Of a DNA stretch of 64,000 bases, positions 49,744 to 58,788 are shown one piece after another; the stretch's first letter is position 1, and each line of letters begins with the position of its first letter. The notes beneath the pieces were generated by a model. That model worked only from the letters and a program-made list of their open reading frames with translations. It made no database searches and was not told the origin of the DNA. The stretch comes from Pacificoceanicola onchidii (GTDB taxonomy: Bacteria; Pseudomonadota; Alphaproteobacteria; Rhodobacterales; Rhodobacteraceae): NCBI RefSeq assembly GCF_004804335.1, contig NZ_SRXY01000006.1, positions 265,434 through 329,433 of the forward strand. The letters are read 5' to 3'. The position numbers and the translations under genes were made by a program.

Positions 49744-50913
49744 TCACTCCAAAGCTGAAATCAGAAGCTCCGCCAGTGCCGCTTCAAGCGCAGGCACAAG
49801 ATCGCTGCTCTCATCCGGGATCCCGACATCGCTGTTGATCTGGAAAGCGATGGTCAGGCCGTGATCCGCGTAGTGTCTCAGACTGGAGACATAGCCCGGG
49901 ATCCACCCGCCATGCCCGTAGACCTGCCCGAAAGGCGTGTCCAAATAGCGTGCAACACCGCCGCCGTAGAAGACGCCCGGCGCGTCCGGGTGCACGGGCA
50001 CGCCCTCCACGAGATCCTCAAGATAGGCGGCCTCAATGGCCTGCCCGGTGAACAGGGCATGCCCCCAGAGCGCAAGATCGCGAGAGGTTGTGGCAAAGCC
50101 GCCCCCCGTCCATTCGATGGCCGGGTTCCAGATCAACCGCCCCGCATGATCCATGGTGCGCGGCGCGAGGCCAAAGGCGTTGTCTTCGGCGGTGTACCCA
50201 ACGGCGAGCATTTTGATCGTGGGTGTATCGGAGGGAACAAAAGTGTTCAGCCCAAGCGGATCCAGAAACCGTTCCTGCGCAAGGGTATAGGCCGCACGCC
50301 CGGTTGCTGCCTCCAGAACCATCCCAAGAAGAATGTAGCCGGTGTCCGAATAGGACCAGGCCGTCCCCGGCGCGAACAGCGGCGGCTCATCAAGGACGAA
50401 GGCAACGAGGTCCGCCGGATCGACGGGAGTCTCCTCACCAAGAGCAATAAGCGCCGTCGCACTCTTCGCCATATGCACATGATCCGGCAGGCCCGCGGTG
50501 TGCGTCAGCAACTGTCCAACGGTCATGGGCTTGGCGTTTGGCACCCGCGCGAACCATGGATACGGCTCAAGATGCGCTGAGACGCGATCTGACCGTGCCA
50601 GCACTCCTTCCGCCTCCAAAGCGAGCACAAGTGCACCCCAGACAGTTTTTCCTATGCTCGCGGCCAGCATCCTGTGGTCTTCCGTCATCGCGATGCCGGC
50701 CTCCACATCGGCGAACCCTGTAGCATGGGTTTCTACCCGGCCATCAACGCTGACATAGGCCACCGTCACGCCCGGAAACCCGTATTGCGCGCGGAAGGTT
50801 TCGAGCAGGGCTTGAACCCTGTCGCCCTCAGTCTGCCTGTCCGCAAAACCAGGGCCGGGAAGCAGCACACAGCAAATCGACAAAAGGGCAACACCGCGCA
50901 AGAGCCACGTCAT
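49744..50913 (-). CDS. Serine hydrolase of the beta-lactamase/class C family
   Basis: 389 residues. Signal peptide (about 1-24, LLRGVALLSICCVLLPGPGFA). Catalytic SxxK at S86-K89 in AASIGKTVW, a Tyr-Ser-Asp triad residue in WSYSDTGYILLG and a C-terminal YGHGGWIPGY that replaces KTG with HGG. This pattern is that of D,D-peptidase/esterase-type class C homologues and not of true beta-lactamases. Start at 50913 has GGAGG upstream. Overlaps the CPBP gene by 4 nt. Confidence 0.9.
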   Translation of the reverse strand: MTWLLRGVALLSICCVLLPGPGFADRQTEGDRVQALLETFRAQYGFPGVTVAYVSVDGRVETHATGFADVEAGIAMTEDHRMLAASIGKTVWGALVLALEAEGVLARSDRVSAHLEPYPWFARVPNAKPMTVGQLLTHTAGLPDHVHMAKSATALIALGEETPVDPADLVAFVLDEPPLFAPGTAWSYSDTGYILLGMVLEAATGRAAYTLAQERFLDPLGLNTFVPSDTPTIKMLAVGYTAEDNAFGLAPRTMDHAGRLIWNPAIEWTGGGFATTSRDLALWGHALFTGQAIEAAYLEDLVEGVPVHPDAPGVFYGGGVARYLDTPFGQVYGHGGWIPGYVSSLRHYADHGLTIAFQINSDVGIPDESSDLVPALEAALAELLISALE

Positions 50914-51752
50914 TTGCTCTCCTCCCCAGCGCGCGGCACAACCACGGTGATTGCCCCGTCCCGGGACAACATCGTCTCCCGGTTCACCCAGACCACCACA
51001 CAAGCCACCGCAAGAAACAGCCACGTGTCATAGGGCTGCGCATCCGGCCAGATCGGCAGGATCAGCTGCCAGTGAAACAGCATCGGCCAGAGCAGGCTGC
51101 CGCGCCCGGCGTTGAAAATTGGCGTGACAAGCACAGCCAACGTGATGTTGCCCACGAGAAACGGAAAGAAGTTCCAGCCCGCAAACACCGTGCCCGACAG
51201 AAAAAACGCGGGCAGATGCCAAAGCCCCCAAATCGCGCCGATGATCATCCCCGCCCAGAGCGGCGCGACATGACGTTGCAGGATCGGCTGCGCGACGCCG
51301 CGCCAGCCGAACTCTTCAATCGGGCCGAGAAACAGCATCATCCCGGTGATCGCAATCAGCGTGCCCAGCCCTTCTGGCGGAATTGGCGCAAGGAGCGGGC
51401 CGGACTTCAGGACGGAGCCGATCATGAAAACCACCGGGATGCCGATCGCGATGAACCAGACCCAGACAGACGGCAGGCGCCACTCTGTCAAACGGCCAAG
51501 AAACGCCTTCAGCCCGGATGCGCCGCCGTAAACCGCCACCAGCAGGAACGCGGAAATCGCCGGGGCCCAGGTGGCAAGGAAGAAGAACGGATGCGCCCCG
51601 CTGATCGCGCCAAAGCGGGACGACGCCCAGTCCGGCGCGACGATATACAGGCCCACCACGCCCCAGGTGATGGCGAATGTCAGAATGAAAAAGCCAGCGA
51701 GGGCACGCGACGGGACTTGGAAGGACTGCGGGGGAGTGGCGATATCTGCCAT
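50910..51752 (-). CDS. CPBP-family intramembrane metalloprotease-like protein
   Basis: 280 residues with about eight helices. CPBP motif 1 EEFGWRGVAQPIL (paired Glu and Arg), motif 2 IWGLWHLPAFF with His, and FNAGRGSLLWPMLFHW as motif 3/4. These are the metal-binding and catalytic residues of Abi/CAAX-type intramembrane proteases. The gene precedes the secreted serine hydrolase in the same operon, suggesting a joint envelope function. The upstream gene is a leftward TetR regulator. Confidence 0.9.
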   Translation of the reverse strand: MADIATPPQSFQVPSRALAGFFILTFAITWGVVGLYIVAPDWASSRFGAISGAHPFFFLATWAPAISAFLLVAVYGGASGLKAFLGRLTEWRLPSVWVWFIAIGIPVVFMIGSVLKSGPLLAPIPPEGLGTLIAITGMMLFLGPIEEFGWRGVAQPILQRHVAPLWAGMIIGAIWGLWHLPAFFLSGTVFAGWNFFPFLVGNITLAVLVTPIFNAGRGSLLWPMLFHWQLILPIWPDAQPYDTWLFLAVACVVVWVNRETMLSRDGAITVVVPRAGEESK

Positions 51753-51887
51753 GGGAGGACCCTTCGGGTAAAGCGTTGAAACAGGGCAAACCGCGGACCA
51801 ATCGGCCCCCGATCCGCATGAAAGCGCCGCCAGTCACGCCGCTCGCAAGCGCGCTGCCGATCCTTGTGCATGTCCCTGCTCATGCCT

Positions 51888-52520
51888 CTACTCCACGGCC
51901 CGGACCGGGTTCATGAAGTCAAAGCTTCCCGGCGCTGCGCCGAGTGCTTTTTCTATGATTGTCTGCGTCACCAACCGCCGCGCGCGCAGTTCTGTTTCCG
52001 AAAACCCGAACATGTCGCCATCCGTGAGAAACTGCGCCCCTGTGAACAGGAACTGTATCGTTTCCAGCGGCTTATCCACATCGAACACGCGCTCCTTGTT
52101 GCCCTGTTCGACAATCCGGGACAGGATCGGCGACAGCCGGAGCACCGTCTGGACGTTGGTCAGTTCATGCAGTTCGCGGTTCTCGGGGAGGTGCAGCATC
52201 TGTGCCACCTCAAGGCTGTCATCATCGCCGATGTGACTGTTTCCAAGAAGCGCCTGCATCTTCTGCATGGCGCTCTGCGACGGGTCATCCGCCACTGCGT
52301 TTGCCATATCGACGATCTTGCCCAGAGTCCGGTCAACGATGGCTTCGAGAATGTCGGGCTTGGACTTGAAGTAGTAATAGAATGTGCCCTTCGCGATGCC
52401 GATCTCCCGGATGATCATCTCGACAGAACACTTCGCGTAACCGCGTTCCCGAAACAGCCGATCCGCCGTCTCTACGATCTCCGCGCGCCGCTCTTCTGGG
52501 GCTTTGACGATCCGTGCCAA
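51888..52520 (-). CDS. TetR-family transcriptional regulator (TTG start)
   Basis: 210 residues. DNA-binding domain (about 10-55): EERRAEIVETADRLFRERGY, CSVEMIIREIGIAKGTFYYYF and KSKPDILEAIVDR. C-terminal ligand domain helical. Start: the sequence ARIVKAPEERR at TTG 52520 with GGAG 7 nt upstream is preferred; the frame is open to a TTG at 52571, but that start would fall at the operator. It is likely to repress itself, and possibly the CPBP/serine hydrolase operon 135 bp downstream. Confidence 0.88.
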   Translation of the reverse strand: MARIVKAPEERRAEIVETADRLFRERGYAKCSVEMIIREIGIAKGTFYYYFKSKPDILEAIVDRTLGKIVDMANAVADDPSQSAMQKMQALLGNSHIGDDDSLEVAQMLHLPENRELHELTNVQTVLRLSPILSRIVEQGNKERVFDVDKPLETIQFLFTGAQFLTDGDMFGFSETELRARRLVTQTIIEKALGAAPGSFDFMNPVRAVE

Positions 52521-52547
52521 GATGATTCTCCGTTGCGCACCCTGATT

Positions 52548-52568
52548 ACTGACCGACGGTCGGTCAGT
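52548..52568. promoter_or_regulatory. Palindromic TetR operator
   Basis: Perfect 10-bp arms ACTGACCGAC (52548-52557) and GTCGGTCAGT (52559-52568) around a single G. This is a textbook TetR-type operator (TGACYGNCNGTCRGTCA style), 28 bp upstream of the TTG start of the leftward TetR gene. Confidence 0.85.
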
Positions 52569-52613
52569 CAAGCGTGACGAAAATTATCCGGCAGCAAAAC
52601 CGCCGGGTTTGAC

Positions 52614-52657
52614 CGAAAAAAAACCGGGCGCGTTCCATAGGCGGAACACGCCGGTTT
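52614..52657 (-). terminator. Intrinsic terminator of the LysR gene
   Basis: On the minus strand, GAAACC-free stem AAACCGGCGTGTTCC (52657-52643) pairs with GGAACGCGCCCGGTTT (52636-52621) with one bulge and one wobble, then continues into a run of eight Ts. It is placed after the LysR stop at 52733. Confidence 0.85.
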
Positions 52658-52732
52658 CATGCTCCATTCGCTTTGAAATCACACGGGCGGTCAGCGCCCT
52701 TGCCGGGGCCGGTCAATAAGCCATCCTGCGCT

Positions 52733-53659
52733 TCACAAAAGCTCTGCCTGCCACTCCCCTCGCCTGACCACAGAGGTCACAACAGAATGGAAAAGCTTTT
52801 GAATTTCTTCCCTCGCCGGATTGGGCGGAAGCCTTTTGGACGTGCACAGACAGGCCTTGCGCTCAATCGGTGGCGAGACGATCTCGGCGCTGGACAGAAC
52901 GCCGGACCGCGCTTTTTCCTGAATCGCCGCGTGGGACAGGATCGAATAGCACATGCCCTGCGCGGCCATGTCCACCAGAACCGTCGGAGCATCCGCCTCC
53001 ACCGCAAATGTCAAAGGCATGTCATGCGCATTGATCCAGCGCTCGATCAGCAAACGCAGCCCATGCGGCGGCCGTGTTCCAACAAGCGGCAAGCCCAGCA
53101 ACGCCGAGGCCGCGATTGTCTCGCCCGCAAGCCGGGGATCGTCCGGAGGGCCGACAAGATGCAAGGCCTCTCGCGCAACGGGCTCTGAGGTAAAGTCGTC
53201 CGATTCTGTCACGTTGAACAAAATGGCCATGTCCATCCGACCATCGCGCAGTTGATCCGCGAGATTTCCGCTCATCAGTTCGGACACGACCAGCTTGATA
53301 TTCGGGAACCGCTGCCGGGTCTCGACGATCAGACGCGTGGCCAGAACAGGACAGACCGAGCCGGGCAGACCAACCGTCACCTCGCCGAACAAAGCCTCGG
53401 GGCCGGACTTGAACTCGCGTTCGGCGACATCGACCAACTCCAGGATCTGGCGCGCGCGGATCGCAAACTGCCGCCCCGCCGGCGTTGCGGTCACGCCATG
53501 GGCACTGCGATCCAGAAGTGTAACCGAAAGCTGCTCTTCGAGTTTGCGCACATGTTGGCTCAGCGCCGGTTGCGCGATGTTCAGGGACCGCGCCGCGCGC
53601 GAAAACCCGCCAAGATCGAGCACGCGCAGAAAGCTGCGGAGGTGTTTGTTGTCCAGCAT
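52733..53659 (-). CDS. LysR-family transcriptional regulator of the TTT-2 cluster
   Basis: 308 residues. Winged helix (about 1-60): NKHLRSFLRVLDLGGFSRAARSLNIAQ and ALSQHVRKLEEQLSVTLLDR. Effector domain (about 88-300) with GEVTVGLPGSVCPVLATRLI. Divergent from tctC with 123 bp between, which holds a dyad typical of LysR control. It probably activates the TTT-2 operon when the imported acid or its metabolite accumulates. Confidence 0.92.
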   Translation of the reverse strand: MLDNKHLRSFLRVLDLGGFSRAARSLNIAQPALSQHVRKLEEQLSVTLLDRSAHGVTATPAGRQFAIRARQILELVDVAEREFKSGPEALFGEVTVGLPGSVCPVLATRLIVETRQRFPNIKLVVSELMSGNLADQLRDGRMDMAILFNVTESDDFTSEPVAREALHLVGPPDDPRLAGETIAASALLGLPLVGTRPPHGLRLLIERWINAHDMPLTFAVEADAPTVLVDMAAQGMCYSILSHAAIQEKARSGVLSSAEIVSPPIERKACLCTSKRLPPNPAREEIQKLFHSVVTSVVRRGEWQAELL

Positions 53660-53674
53660 CTTTCTATAATGAAA

Positions 53675-53693
53675 TGCAATAATAAGTATTGCA
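53675..53693. promoter_or_regulatory. Dyad operator between LysR and tctC
   Basis: TGCAATA (53675-53681) and TATTGCA (53687-53693) form a perfect 7-bp inverted repeat with a 5-nt centre, in an AT-rich 50-bp stretch. The T-N11-A core fits a LysR recognition box. The repeat lies 15 bp upstream of the LysR start and 89 bp upstream of tctC. Confidence 0.6.
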
Positions 53694-53782
53694 ATATAGT
53701 ATTACTCTATCGCACGTCCTGCTCTTACCCTGTCACCATCCATGACCGTGCCACACGGTCTGCTGATGTTGGGAGGACAACA

Positions 53783-54721
53783 ATGCACTTCATGAAACAC
53801 CTGATCGCAGGCGCTGCGGCACTGGTTATGGCCACGCCCGCCTTCGCCGAATTCCCCGATAAATCCGTGACCCTGGTCGTCGGTTTCCGCGCGGGCGGGG
53901 GCAGTGACGCCGCCGCACGCATTCTGGCCGCCGAGATGGAGACTCAGCTGGGTCAGAAGATCATCGTCGAAAACAAGGGCGGCGGCGGCGGGGCCGTGGC
54001 GACGCAATATATCCGCTCGCAGCCTGCCGATGGCTATACCATCGGTTTCGCCGTGGCGACGACCTTCGCCTTTACGCCCTTGACCGGGCGGGTGGATTTC
54101 ACGGCAGACGATGTCGATTTCATCGCCACCACGCATGGTTACCGCACCGTCTATGCTGCGCCCAAGGAGGCCCCTTTTGACGATTGGGCAGGCATGATCG
54201 CCACCGCCAAGGATCGCGGGTGGATCAACTACGCTTCGATCATCCCGCTTGACCGCGCAATCATGCAATACATTGGCAAGAAAGAAGACATCGCCGTTAA
54301 TATCGTGCCCACCCGAGGCGGCGCAGGCGCACGGCAGGCGGTGCTGGGCGGGCATGTCGATCTGGGTTTCTCGGGCTCAAACGCCTTGCCGATGATGGAA
54401 GACGGGGCGCTTAAGGTCATCGCCGCGCTGAACCCCGAAGGCATAGCCGAACATGCGCAGATCCCCACGCTGGGCGGGCTCGGCTATGACGTGGCCGCCA
54501 GCGAAGCGGCGGTGTTCTTTGGACCCAAAGGCATGGACCCGGCGGCGCGTGACCGGCTCGAAGCCGCTCTTGCCGAGGCGGTCAAATCCGAGACCTTCCG
54601 TGATTTCGTCAACAACAAGTTCCGCGGCTTTGAAACCTTCCGCAGCGGGGCCGACACCGCCGCCTCCATCGCGGCGGACACGCAGGCCTACGAAGGCCTG
54701 ATGGCCGTGATCGCGGAGTAA
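53783..54721 (+). CDS. tctC: TTT transporter 2 solute-binding protein (TctC-like)
   Basis: 312 residues. Signal peptide (about 1-22, HLIAGAAALVMATPAFA), mature EFPDKSVTLVVGFRAGGGSDAAARILA, the TctC/Bug strand-loop that binds carboxylates, plus IIVENKGGGGGAVATQYI. Closer to the Bordetella Bug family than the TTT-1 binding protein is. GGGAGG ribosome site 6 nt upstream of 53783. A hairpin (54754-54772) separates it from tctB. Confidence 0.93.
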   Translation: MHFMKHLIAGAAALVMATPAFAEFPDKSVTLVVGFRAGGGSDAAARILAAEMETQLGQKIIVENKGGGGGAVATQYIRSQPADGYTIGFAVATTFAFTPLTGRVDFTADDVDFIATTHGYRTVYAAPKEAPFDDWAGMIATAKDRGWINYASIIPLDRAIMQYIGKKEDIAVNIVPTRGGAGARQAVLGGHVDLGFSGSNALPMMEDGALKVIAALNPEGIAEHAQIPTLGGLGYDVAASEAAVFFGPKGMDPAARDRLEAALAEAVKSETFRDFVNNKFRGFETFRSGADTAASIAADTQAYEGLMAVIAE

Positions 54722-54752
54722 GAGCGATCCCGTCCTCCCGCCATCCCGCATC

Positions 54753-54777
54753 TCCCGGTGCTTCGGCACCGGGGGGG
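54753..54777 (+). terminator. Intercistronic hairpin between tctC and tctB
   Basis: CCCGGTGC-ttcg-GCACCGGG stem with a UUCG tetraloop, followed by G-run not a U-run. It likely stabilises or attenuates the operon mRNA downstream of tctC. Confidence 0.6.
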
Positions 54778-54789
54778 CTTTCGCAGGAT

Positions 54790-55239
54790 TTGATCCTTGG
54801 CCTTGTCATCGCAGGTTTCGGCATGGCGCTGCTTTGGTGGATCATCCCGGCGCAGGTCAACGACCGGGGCAGCTTTGGCCTGCCGCCCAGCCTCGCCCCA
54901 CGGGCGCTGGCTTGGGTCATGGTGCTCTGCGGCACGGTTCTGGCGCTGCAGAACACCCGGACACCGGCGCAGCCGGGCACCGGGCTGAACCTGAAAGACA
55001 TCGTCTTCCTCGCCGCCTGCGTCACCGCCGTTGGGGTGATGCTCATGGCGATGCAAGCGGTGAGCGGATGGATCGGACGCCCCTATGCAGGTTTCTTGTG
55101 CGTTGCCCCGCTGGCGCTGATCGCCTTCACCGCCCTGCACGGCCGCGCCCCGATCTGGGTCTATGCCTTCAACGCAGTTGCCGTCCCCGCGCTGGTCTAC
55201 GTGACCTTCTGGTGGGGCCTGCGCCTGCCTTTGCCCTAG
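54790..55239 (+). CDS. tctB: TTT transporter 2 small membrane protein (TctB-like)
   Basis: 149 residues, four helices (about 1-17, 37-53, 69-88, 92-148 in part), ending ALVYVTFWWGLRLPLP. The usual TctB size and topology. The start is uncertain: TTG at 54790 is the only candidate that keeps the full first helix; an ATG 33 nt later has AGG upstream but would truncate it. Follows tctC after a hairpin and precedes tctA by 10 bp. Confidence 0.85.
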   Translation: MILGLVIAGFGMALLWWIIPAQVNDRGSFGLPPSLAPRALAWVMVLCGTVLALQNTRTPAQPGTGLNLKDIVFLAACVTAVGVMLMAMQAVSGWIGRPYAGFLCVAPLALIAFTALHGRAPIWVYAFNAVAVPALVYVTFWWGLRLPLP

Positions 55240-55249
55240 GACACAGCCG

Positions 55250-56734
55250 ATGGATCTCATTCTGACCGCCATATGGAATGCGCTGTCCTTGTGGACGCTG
55301 CTGTCCGTGGCCGGGGGTGTGCTGATCGGCATCGTGATCGGCGCAATTCCGGGCCTGAACGCGCCAATGGCCATCGCCGTGGCCATTCCGCTGACCTTTG
55401 CCATGTCCCCGCTTTCAGCGATCGGCATGCTGGTGGGCGTCATGAAAGGCGGCGGGTTCGGCGGTGCCGTGGGCGCAATCCTTCTGAACACGCCCGGCGA
55501 GCCGCATTCCGCCGCGACCACGCTTGACGGTCACCCGCTCGCCAAGTCCGGCAAACCGCGCAAAGCCCTGCAAACCGCACTGTATTCCTCGGTTGTGGGC
55601 GACAGCTGCTCCGATCTGGTACTGATCCTGCTCGCTCCGGTTCTGGCGATCTATGCCCTCAAAGCCGGGCCGGTCGAACTTGCGGCCATCCTGATCCTGT
55701 CGCTGACCCTGGTCGCCTCGCTCTCCGGTCGGTCGCTGGCCAAGGGGATCTTTGCCGCCGCCCTCGGAGCGCTTCTGGCCACGGTGGGGCTGGATCTTGA
55801 GACCGGAAACCCGCGTTTTGCCTTTGGTTACATAGAGCTCTACGACGGGCTGCCCCTCGCCGCCGTCGCCATTGGGGTTCTGGCCGTGCCGGAAATCATC
55901 CTGCGGCTACAGGACGGACGGCAGGCGAAAACGGCCCGCCCCGATGCCACCTCCGACGGCGAAGACCGCCTCGCCCTCAGCGAGTTCAAACGCCTTGGAA
56001 AGCCGATCTTTCGCGGCGCGGGCATCGGCACCGCCATTGGCGCCTTGCCGGGCCTCGGCACCACCCTCGCCGCCTTCCTGAGCTATGCCGCAACCCAGCG
56101 ATTTTCCAAACAGCCGGAAAAACTCGGCACCGGCGCGCTGGAAGGCATCGCCGCCACCGAAAGCGCCAATTCCGCCGTGTCAGGTGCAAACCTGATCCCG
56201 CTCCTGACGCTGGGCATCCCCGGCAACCTGACCGCCGCCCTGCTGGTCGGCGCTTTCCTGATCCACGGGGTCACGCCGGGGCCGATGATTTTCGAACGCA
56301 ACGCCGAGCTGGTCTATGGCCTGTTCGCCGCGATGATCATGGCCAATGTCATGGTGCTCCTGATCGGCAGCCTCGGGCTGCGGGTCTTTGCCCTGATCGT
56401 CAAAGTCCCGCCCCATGTGGTCTACCCGTCGGTTCTGCTGCTCTGCGTGGTCGGGATCTATGTCAGCCAGGGCGGGTTCTTTGCGGTCTGGCTGATGCTG
56501 ATCTTTGCCGTGCTCGGCTTTGTCATGATCAAGATGGAAATCTCGGTGGTCTGTTTCATCATCGGCCTCGTTCTTGGCCCGATGATCGAACTGTCGATCC
56601 GCCAATCCGTGATCCTGCTTGGCCGCAACCCCGTTGCGATTTTTGATCACGTCTTTGCTCTTTGCCTTGTCGTTGCCACGCCGATCGTCGCCTGGATCCT
56701 GATCCGCGACCGCGCGCGTTTGTCTGATGGATAG
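55250..56734 (+). CDS. tctA: TTT transporter 2 large membrane protein (TctA-like)
   Basis: 494 residues, a standalone TctA. Family motifs: IVIGAIPGLNAPMAIAVAIPLTF, GAILLNTPGEPHSAATTLDGHPLA, IGALPGLGTTLAAFLSYA and PLLTLGIPGNLTAALLVGAFLIHGVTPGP. About twelve helices. Works with TctC and TctB to take up a carboxylate with a cation. Its 3' end overlaps the CoA-transferase gene by 8 bp. Confidence 0.95.
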   Translation: MDLILTAIWNALSLWTLLSVAGGVLIGIVIGAIPGLNAPMAIAVAIPLTFAMSPLSAIGMLVGVMKGGGFGGAVGAILLNTPGEPHSAATTLDGHPLAKSGKPRKALQTALYSSVVGDSCSDLVLILLAPVLAIYALKAGPVELAAILILSLTLVASLSGRSLAKGIFAAALGALLATVGLDLETGNPRFAFGYIELYDGLPLAAVAIGVLAVPEIILRLQDGRQAKTARPDATSDGEDRLALSEFKRLGKPIFRGAGIGTAIGALPGLGTTLAAFLSYAATQRFSKQPEKLGTGALEGIAATESANSAVSGANLIPLLTLGIPGNLTAALLVGAFLIHGVTPGPMIFERNAELVYGLFAAMIMANVMVLLIGSLGLRVFALIVKVPPHVVYPSVLLLCVVGIYVSQGGFFAVWLMLIFAVLGFVMIKMEISVVCFIIGLVLGPMIELSIRQSVILLGRNPVAIFDHVFALCLVVATPIVAWILIRDRARLSDG

Positions 56735-57947
56735 GACCAGCCCGATGAAAACACCCTACACCCCGGATGCCAAAGGCCCGCTCAGCGGCCTGCGCGTGAT
56801 CGACATGACCCGCCTCGCCGCCGGCAACACGATGACCCATATGCTGGCCGATTTCGGGGCCGAAGTGATCAAGATCGAACGCCCCGGAAAGGGCGACGAT
56901 CTGCGCCGCTTTGGCGAGGCAGAAGTCTGGTGGAAGGTCTATGCCCGCTCCAAGAAAAGCCTGTCGCTGAATTTTCAAACGCCCGAGGGGCGCGAAATCC
57001 TGCTCAAGCTGATCGATAGCGCCGATATTCTGTGCGAAAACTTCGTGCCCGGCACGCTGGAGAAATGGGGGCTGGGGCCGGACGATCTGTGGCAGCGCAA
57101 TGAAAACCTGATCATCGCGCGGGTGTCCGGCTGGGGACAGGACGGCCCCTACGCGCACAAACCCGGCTTTGGCAGCCTGATCGAGGCCATGTCCGGCTTT
57201 GCCGCCATGACCGGCTGGGAGGACAAACCGCCTCTGCTGCCCCCGCTTGCTCTCGCGGATATGGTCGCCGGGGTGACAGGCTTTGGCGGCGTTCTGGCCG
57301 CCGTGGTCGCCCGCCAGAACGGCCATGCCAAAGGACAGGTTGTGGACCTGTCCCTGTTCGAACCCCTGTTCAGCCTGCTTGGCCCTTGGGCCGCATCTTA
57401 TGAGGCCACCGGTCAGGTGCCAAAGCGCATGGGCAACAGCAGCGACGTCGCCGCACCGCGCAACATCTACCCCACCAAAGACGGCAAATACCTCGCCATG
57501 TCGGCCTCCATGCAGTCCATGTGGGAAAAGCTGGCGCAGGCCATTGGCCGGCCCGACCTGATCGAGCACCCGCATTACAAGACCTCACAATCGCGGATCG
57601 AACACGCCGAAGCGCTGGACCAAATCATCGCGGAGGCGATGAAAACCCGGACCCTGGAGGAAAACCTCGCATATTTTGACAGTCAGGGCGTCACCGTCGG
57701 GCCGATCTGCGACATCGCCGACCTGATCGACCACCCCTACATTCGTGGCCGCGGGGTCTTGCAGGACTTCGAAGACCCGGACATGCCGCGTCTGCCCATG
57801 CATCAAGTCTTCCCCCGGCTCAGCGACACCCCCGGCAGCATCCGGTCTGCCGCCCCTGCCCTCGGGCAGGACAACGCGGCATTGCTCGCTGACCTTGGCT
57901 ACGACGAGGCGCAGCAACAGGACCTCTCCGAAAAAGGTGTGTTCTGA
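56727..57947 (+). CDS. Family III (CaiB/BaiF) CoA-transferase
   Basis: 406 residues. N-terminal LSGLRVIDMTRLAAGNTMTHMLADFGAEVIKIERPGKGDDLR, the family nucleotide/CoA pattern, then LALADMVAGVTGFGGVLAAV with the catalytic Asp. It moves CoA between an acyl-CoA donor and a free acid. Overlaps tctA by 8 bp and ends in a TGATG overlap with the CitE-like gene. It likely activates the acid that TTT-2 imports, before cleavage. Confidence 0.93.
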   Translation: MDRTSPMKTPYTPDAKGPLSGLRVIDMTRLAAGNTMTHMLADFGAEVIKIERPGKGDDLRRFGEAEVWWKVYARSKKSLSLNFQTPEGREILLKLIDSADILCENFVPGTLEKWGLGPDDLWQRNENLIIARVSGWGQDGPYAHKPGFGSLIEAMSGFAAMTGWEDKPPLLPPLALADMVAGVTGFGGVLAAVVARQNGHAKGQVVDLSLFEPLFSLLGPWAASYEATGQVPKRMGNSSDVAAPRNIYPTKDGKYLAMSASMQSMWEKLAQAIGRPDLIEHPHYKTSQSRIEHAEALDQIIAEAMKTRTLEENLAYFDSQGVTVGPICDIADLIDHPYIRGRGVLQDFEDPDMPRLPMHQVFPRLSDTPGSIRSAAPALGQDNAALLADLGYDEAQQQDLSEKGVF

Positions 57948-58780
57948 TGTGGCGCTCCTTGTTGTTCATTCCGGTTCTTGAAGAGCGGTTCGTCGCCAAA
58001 GCCGCCAAGCGCGGGGCCGACGCGGTCATTCTCGATCTCGAAGCCAGCATTGCGGAGGCCGACAAACCAAACGCCCGCGCGGCTCTGCCCGATGCGGTGG
58101 CCCGGCTGGCCCCGCATGTGGATGTGACCGTGCGGATCAACCCCACCTGGCTGCCCGCGATCCGCGATCTCGAAGCCTGCGTTTTGCCCCGCGTCTCGGC
58201 CCTGCACATGGCGCTGTGTGAAAGCGCCGAACAGGTCCGCGCCGTCGACGGGATCGTGACCGAACTGGAACGGGAGCGGGGCCTGCCCGAAGGCGGCATC
58301 GCGCTCATCGCCATGCTGGAAAGCCCAGCGGCTGTGCTGAATGCGCCGGACATCGCACGGTCGTCGCCCCGCATGGCCGCGCTCACCCTCGGCGTCGAAG
58401 ACTACGCCACCGCGATGGGCACAGAGCCAAGCGACGCCCTGCTGCAACCCGCCGGGTATCAGGTCATTCAGGCCGCCCGCAGTGCCGGGCTGGACGCTCT
58501 GGTTGTGCCCGCCTCCATCGCCGATTTCCGCGATCTGGACAGCATGGCAAGCGCCGCACAGGCCGCGCGCGCGCTCGGCTCAACCGGCGGCTACGCGGTG
58601 CACCCCGGACAGGTCGCCGTGCTCAATCGCTGCTTTGCCCCAACGCCCGAAGAACTGCACTGGGCTGAACGCGTTGTCGCCGCCTCCGCCAGCGGCGACG
58701 CGGTTTTCAAACTGGACGGCAAGATGATCGACAAACCGCTTATCGAACGCGCAAAGCGGCAGCTGCAGGCTTCGCGTTAA
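57947..58780 (+). CDS. CitE-like CoA-ester lyase (HpcH/HpaI aldolase family)
   Basis: 277 residues. Motifs: RSLLFIPVLEERFVAKAAKRGADAVILDLEAS (barrel start), VTVRINPTWL, IALIAMLESPAAVL with the metal-binding Glu, and LTLGVEDYATAMG with the Asp. CitE-like enzymes cleave malyl-, citramalyl- or related CoA esters. Downstream of a family III CoA-transferase and TTT, it probably splits the activated acid into acyl-CoA plus a keto acid. The exact substrate is not shown. Confidence 0.9.
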   Translation: MWRSLLFIPVLEERFVAKAAKRGADAVILDLEASIAEADKPNARAALPDAVARLAPHVDVTVRINPTWLPAIRDLEACVLPRVSALHMALCESAEQVRAVDGIVTELERERGLPEGGIALIAMLESPAAVLNAPDIARSSPRMAALTLGVEDYATAMGTEPSDALLQPAGYQVIQAARSAGLDALVVPASIADFRDLDSMASAAQAARALGSTGGYAVHPGQVAVLNRCFAPTPEELHWAERVVAASASGDAVFKLDGKMIDKPLIERAKRQLQASR

Positions 58781-58788
58781 GGCCAGAT

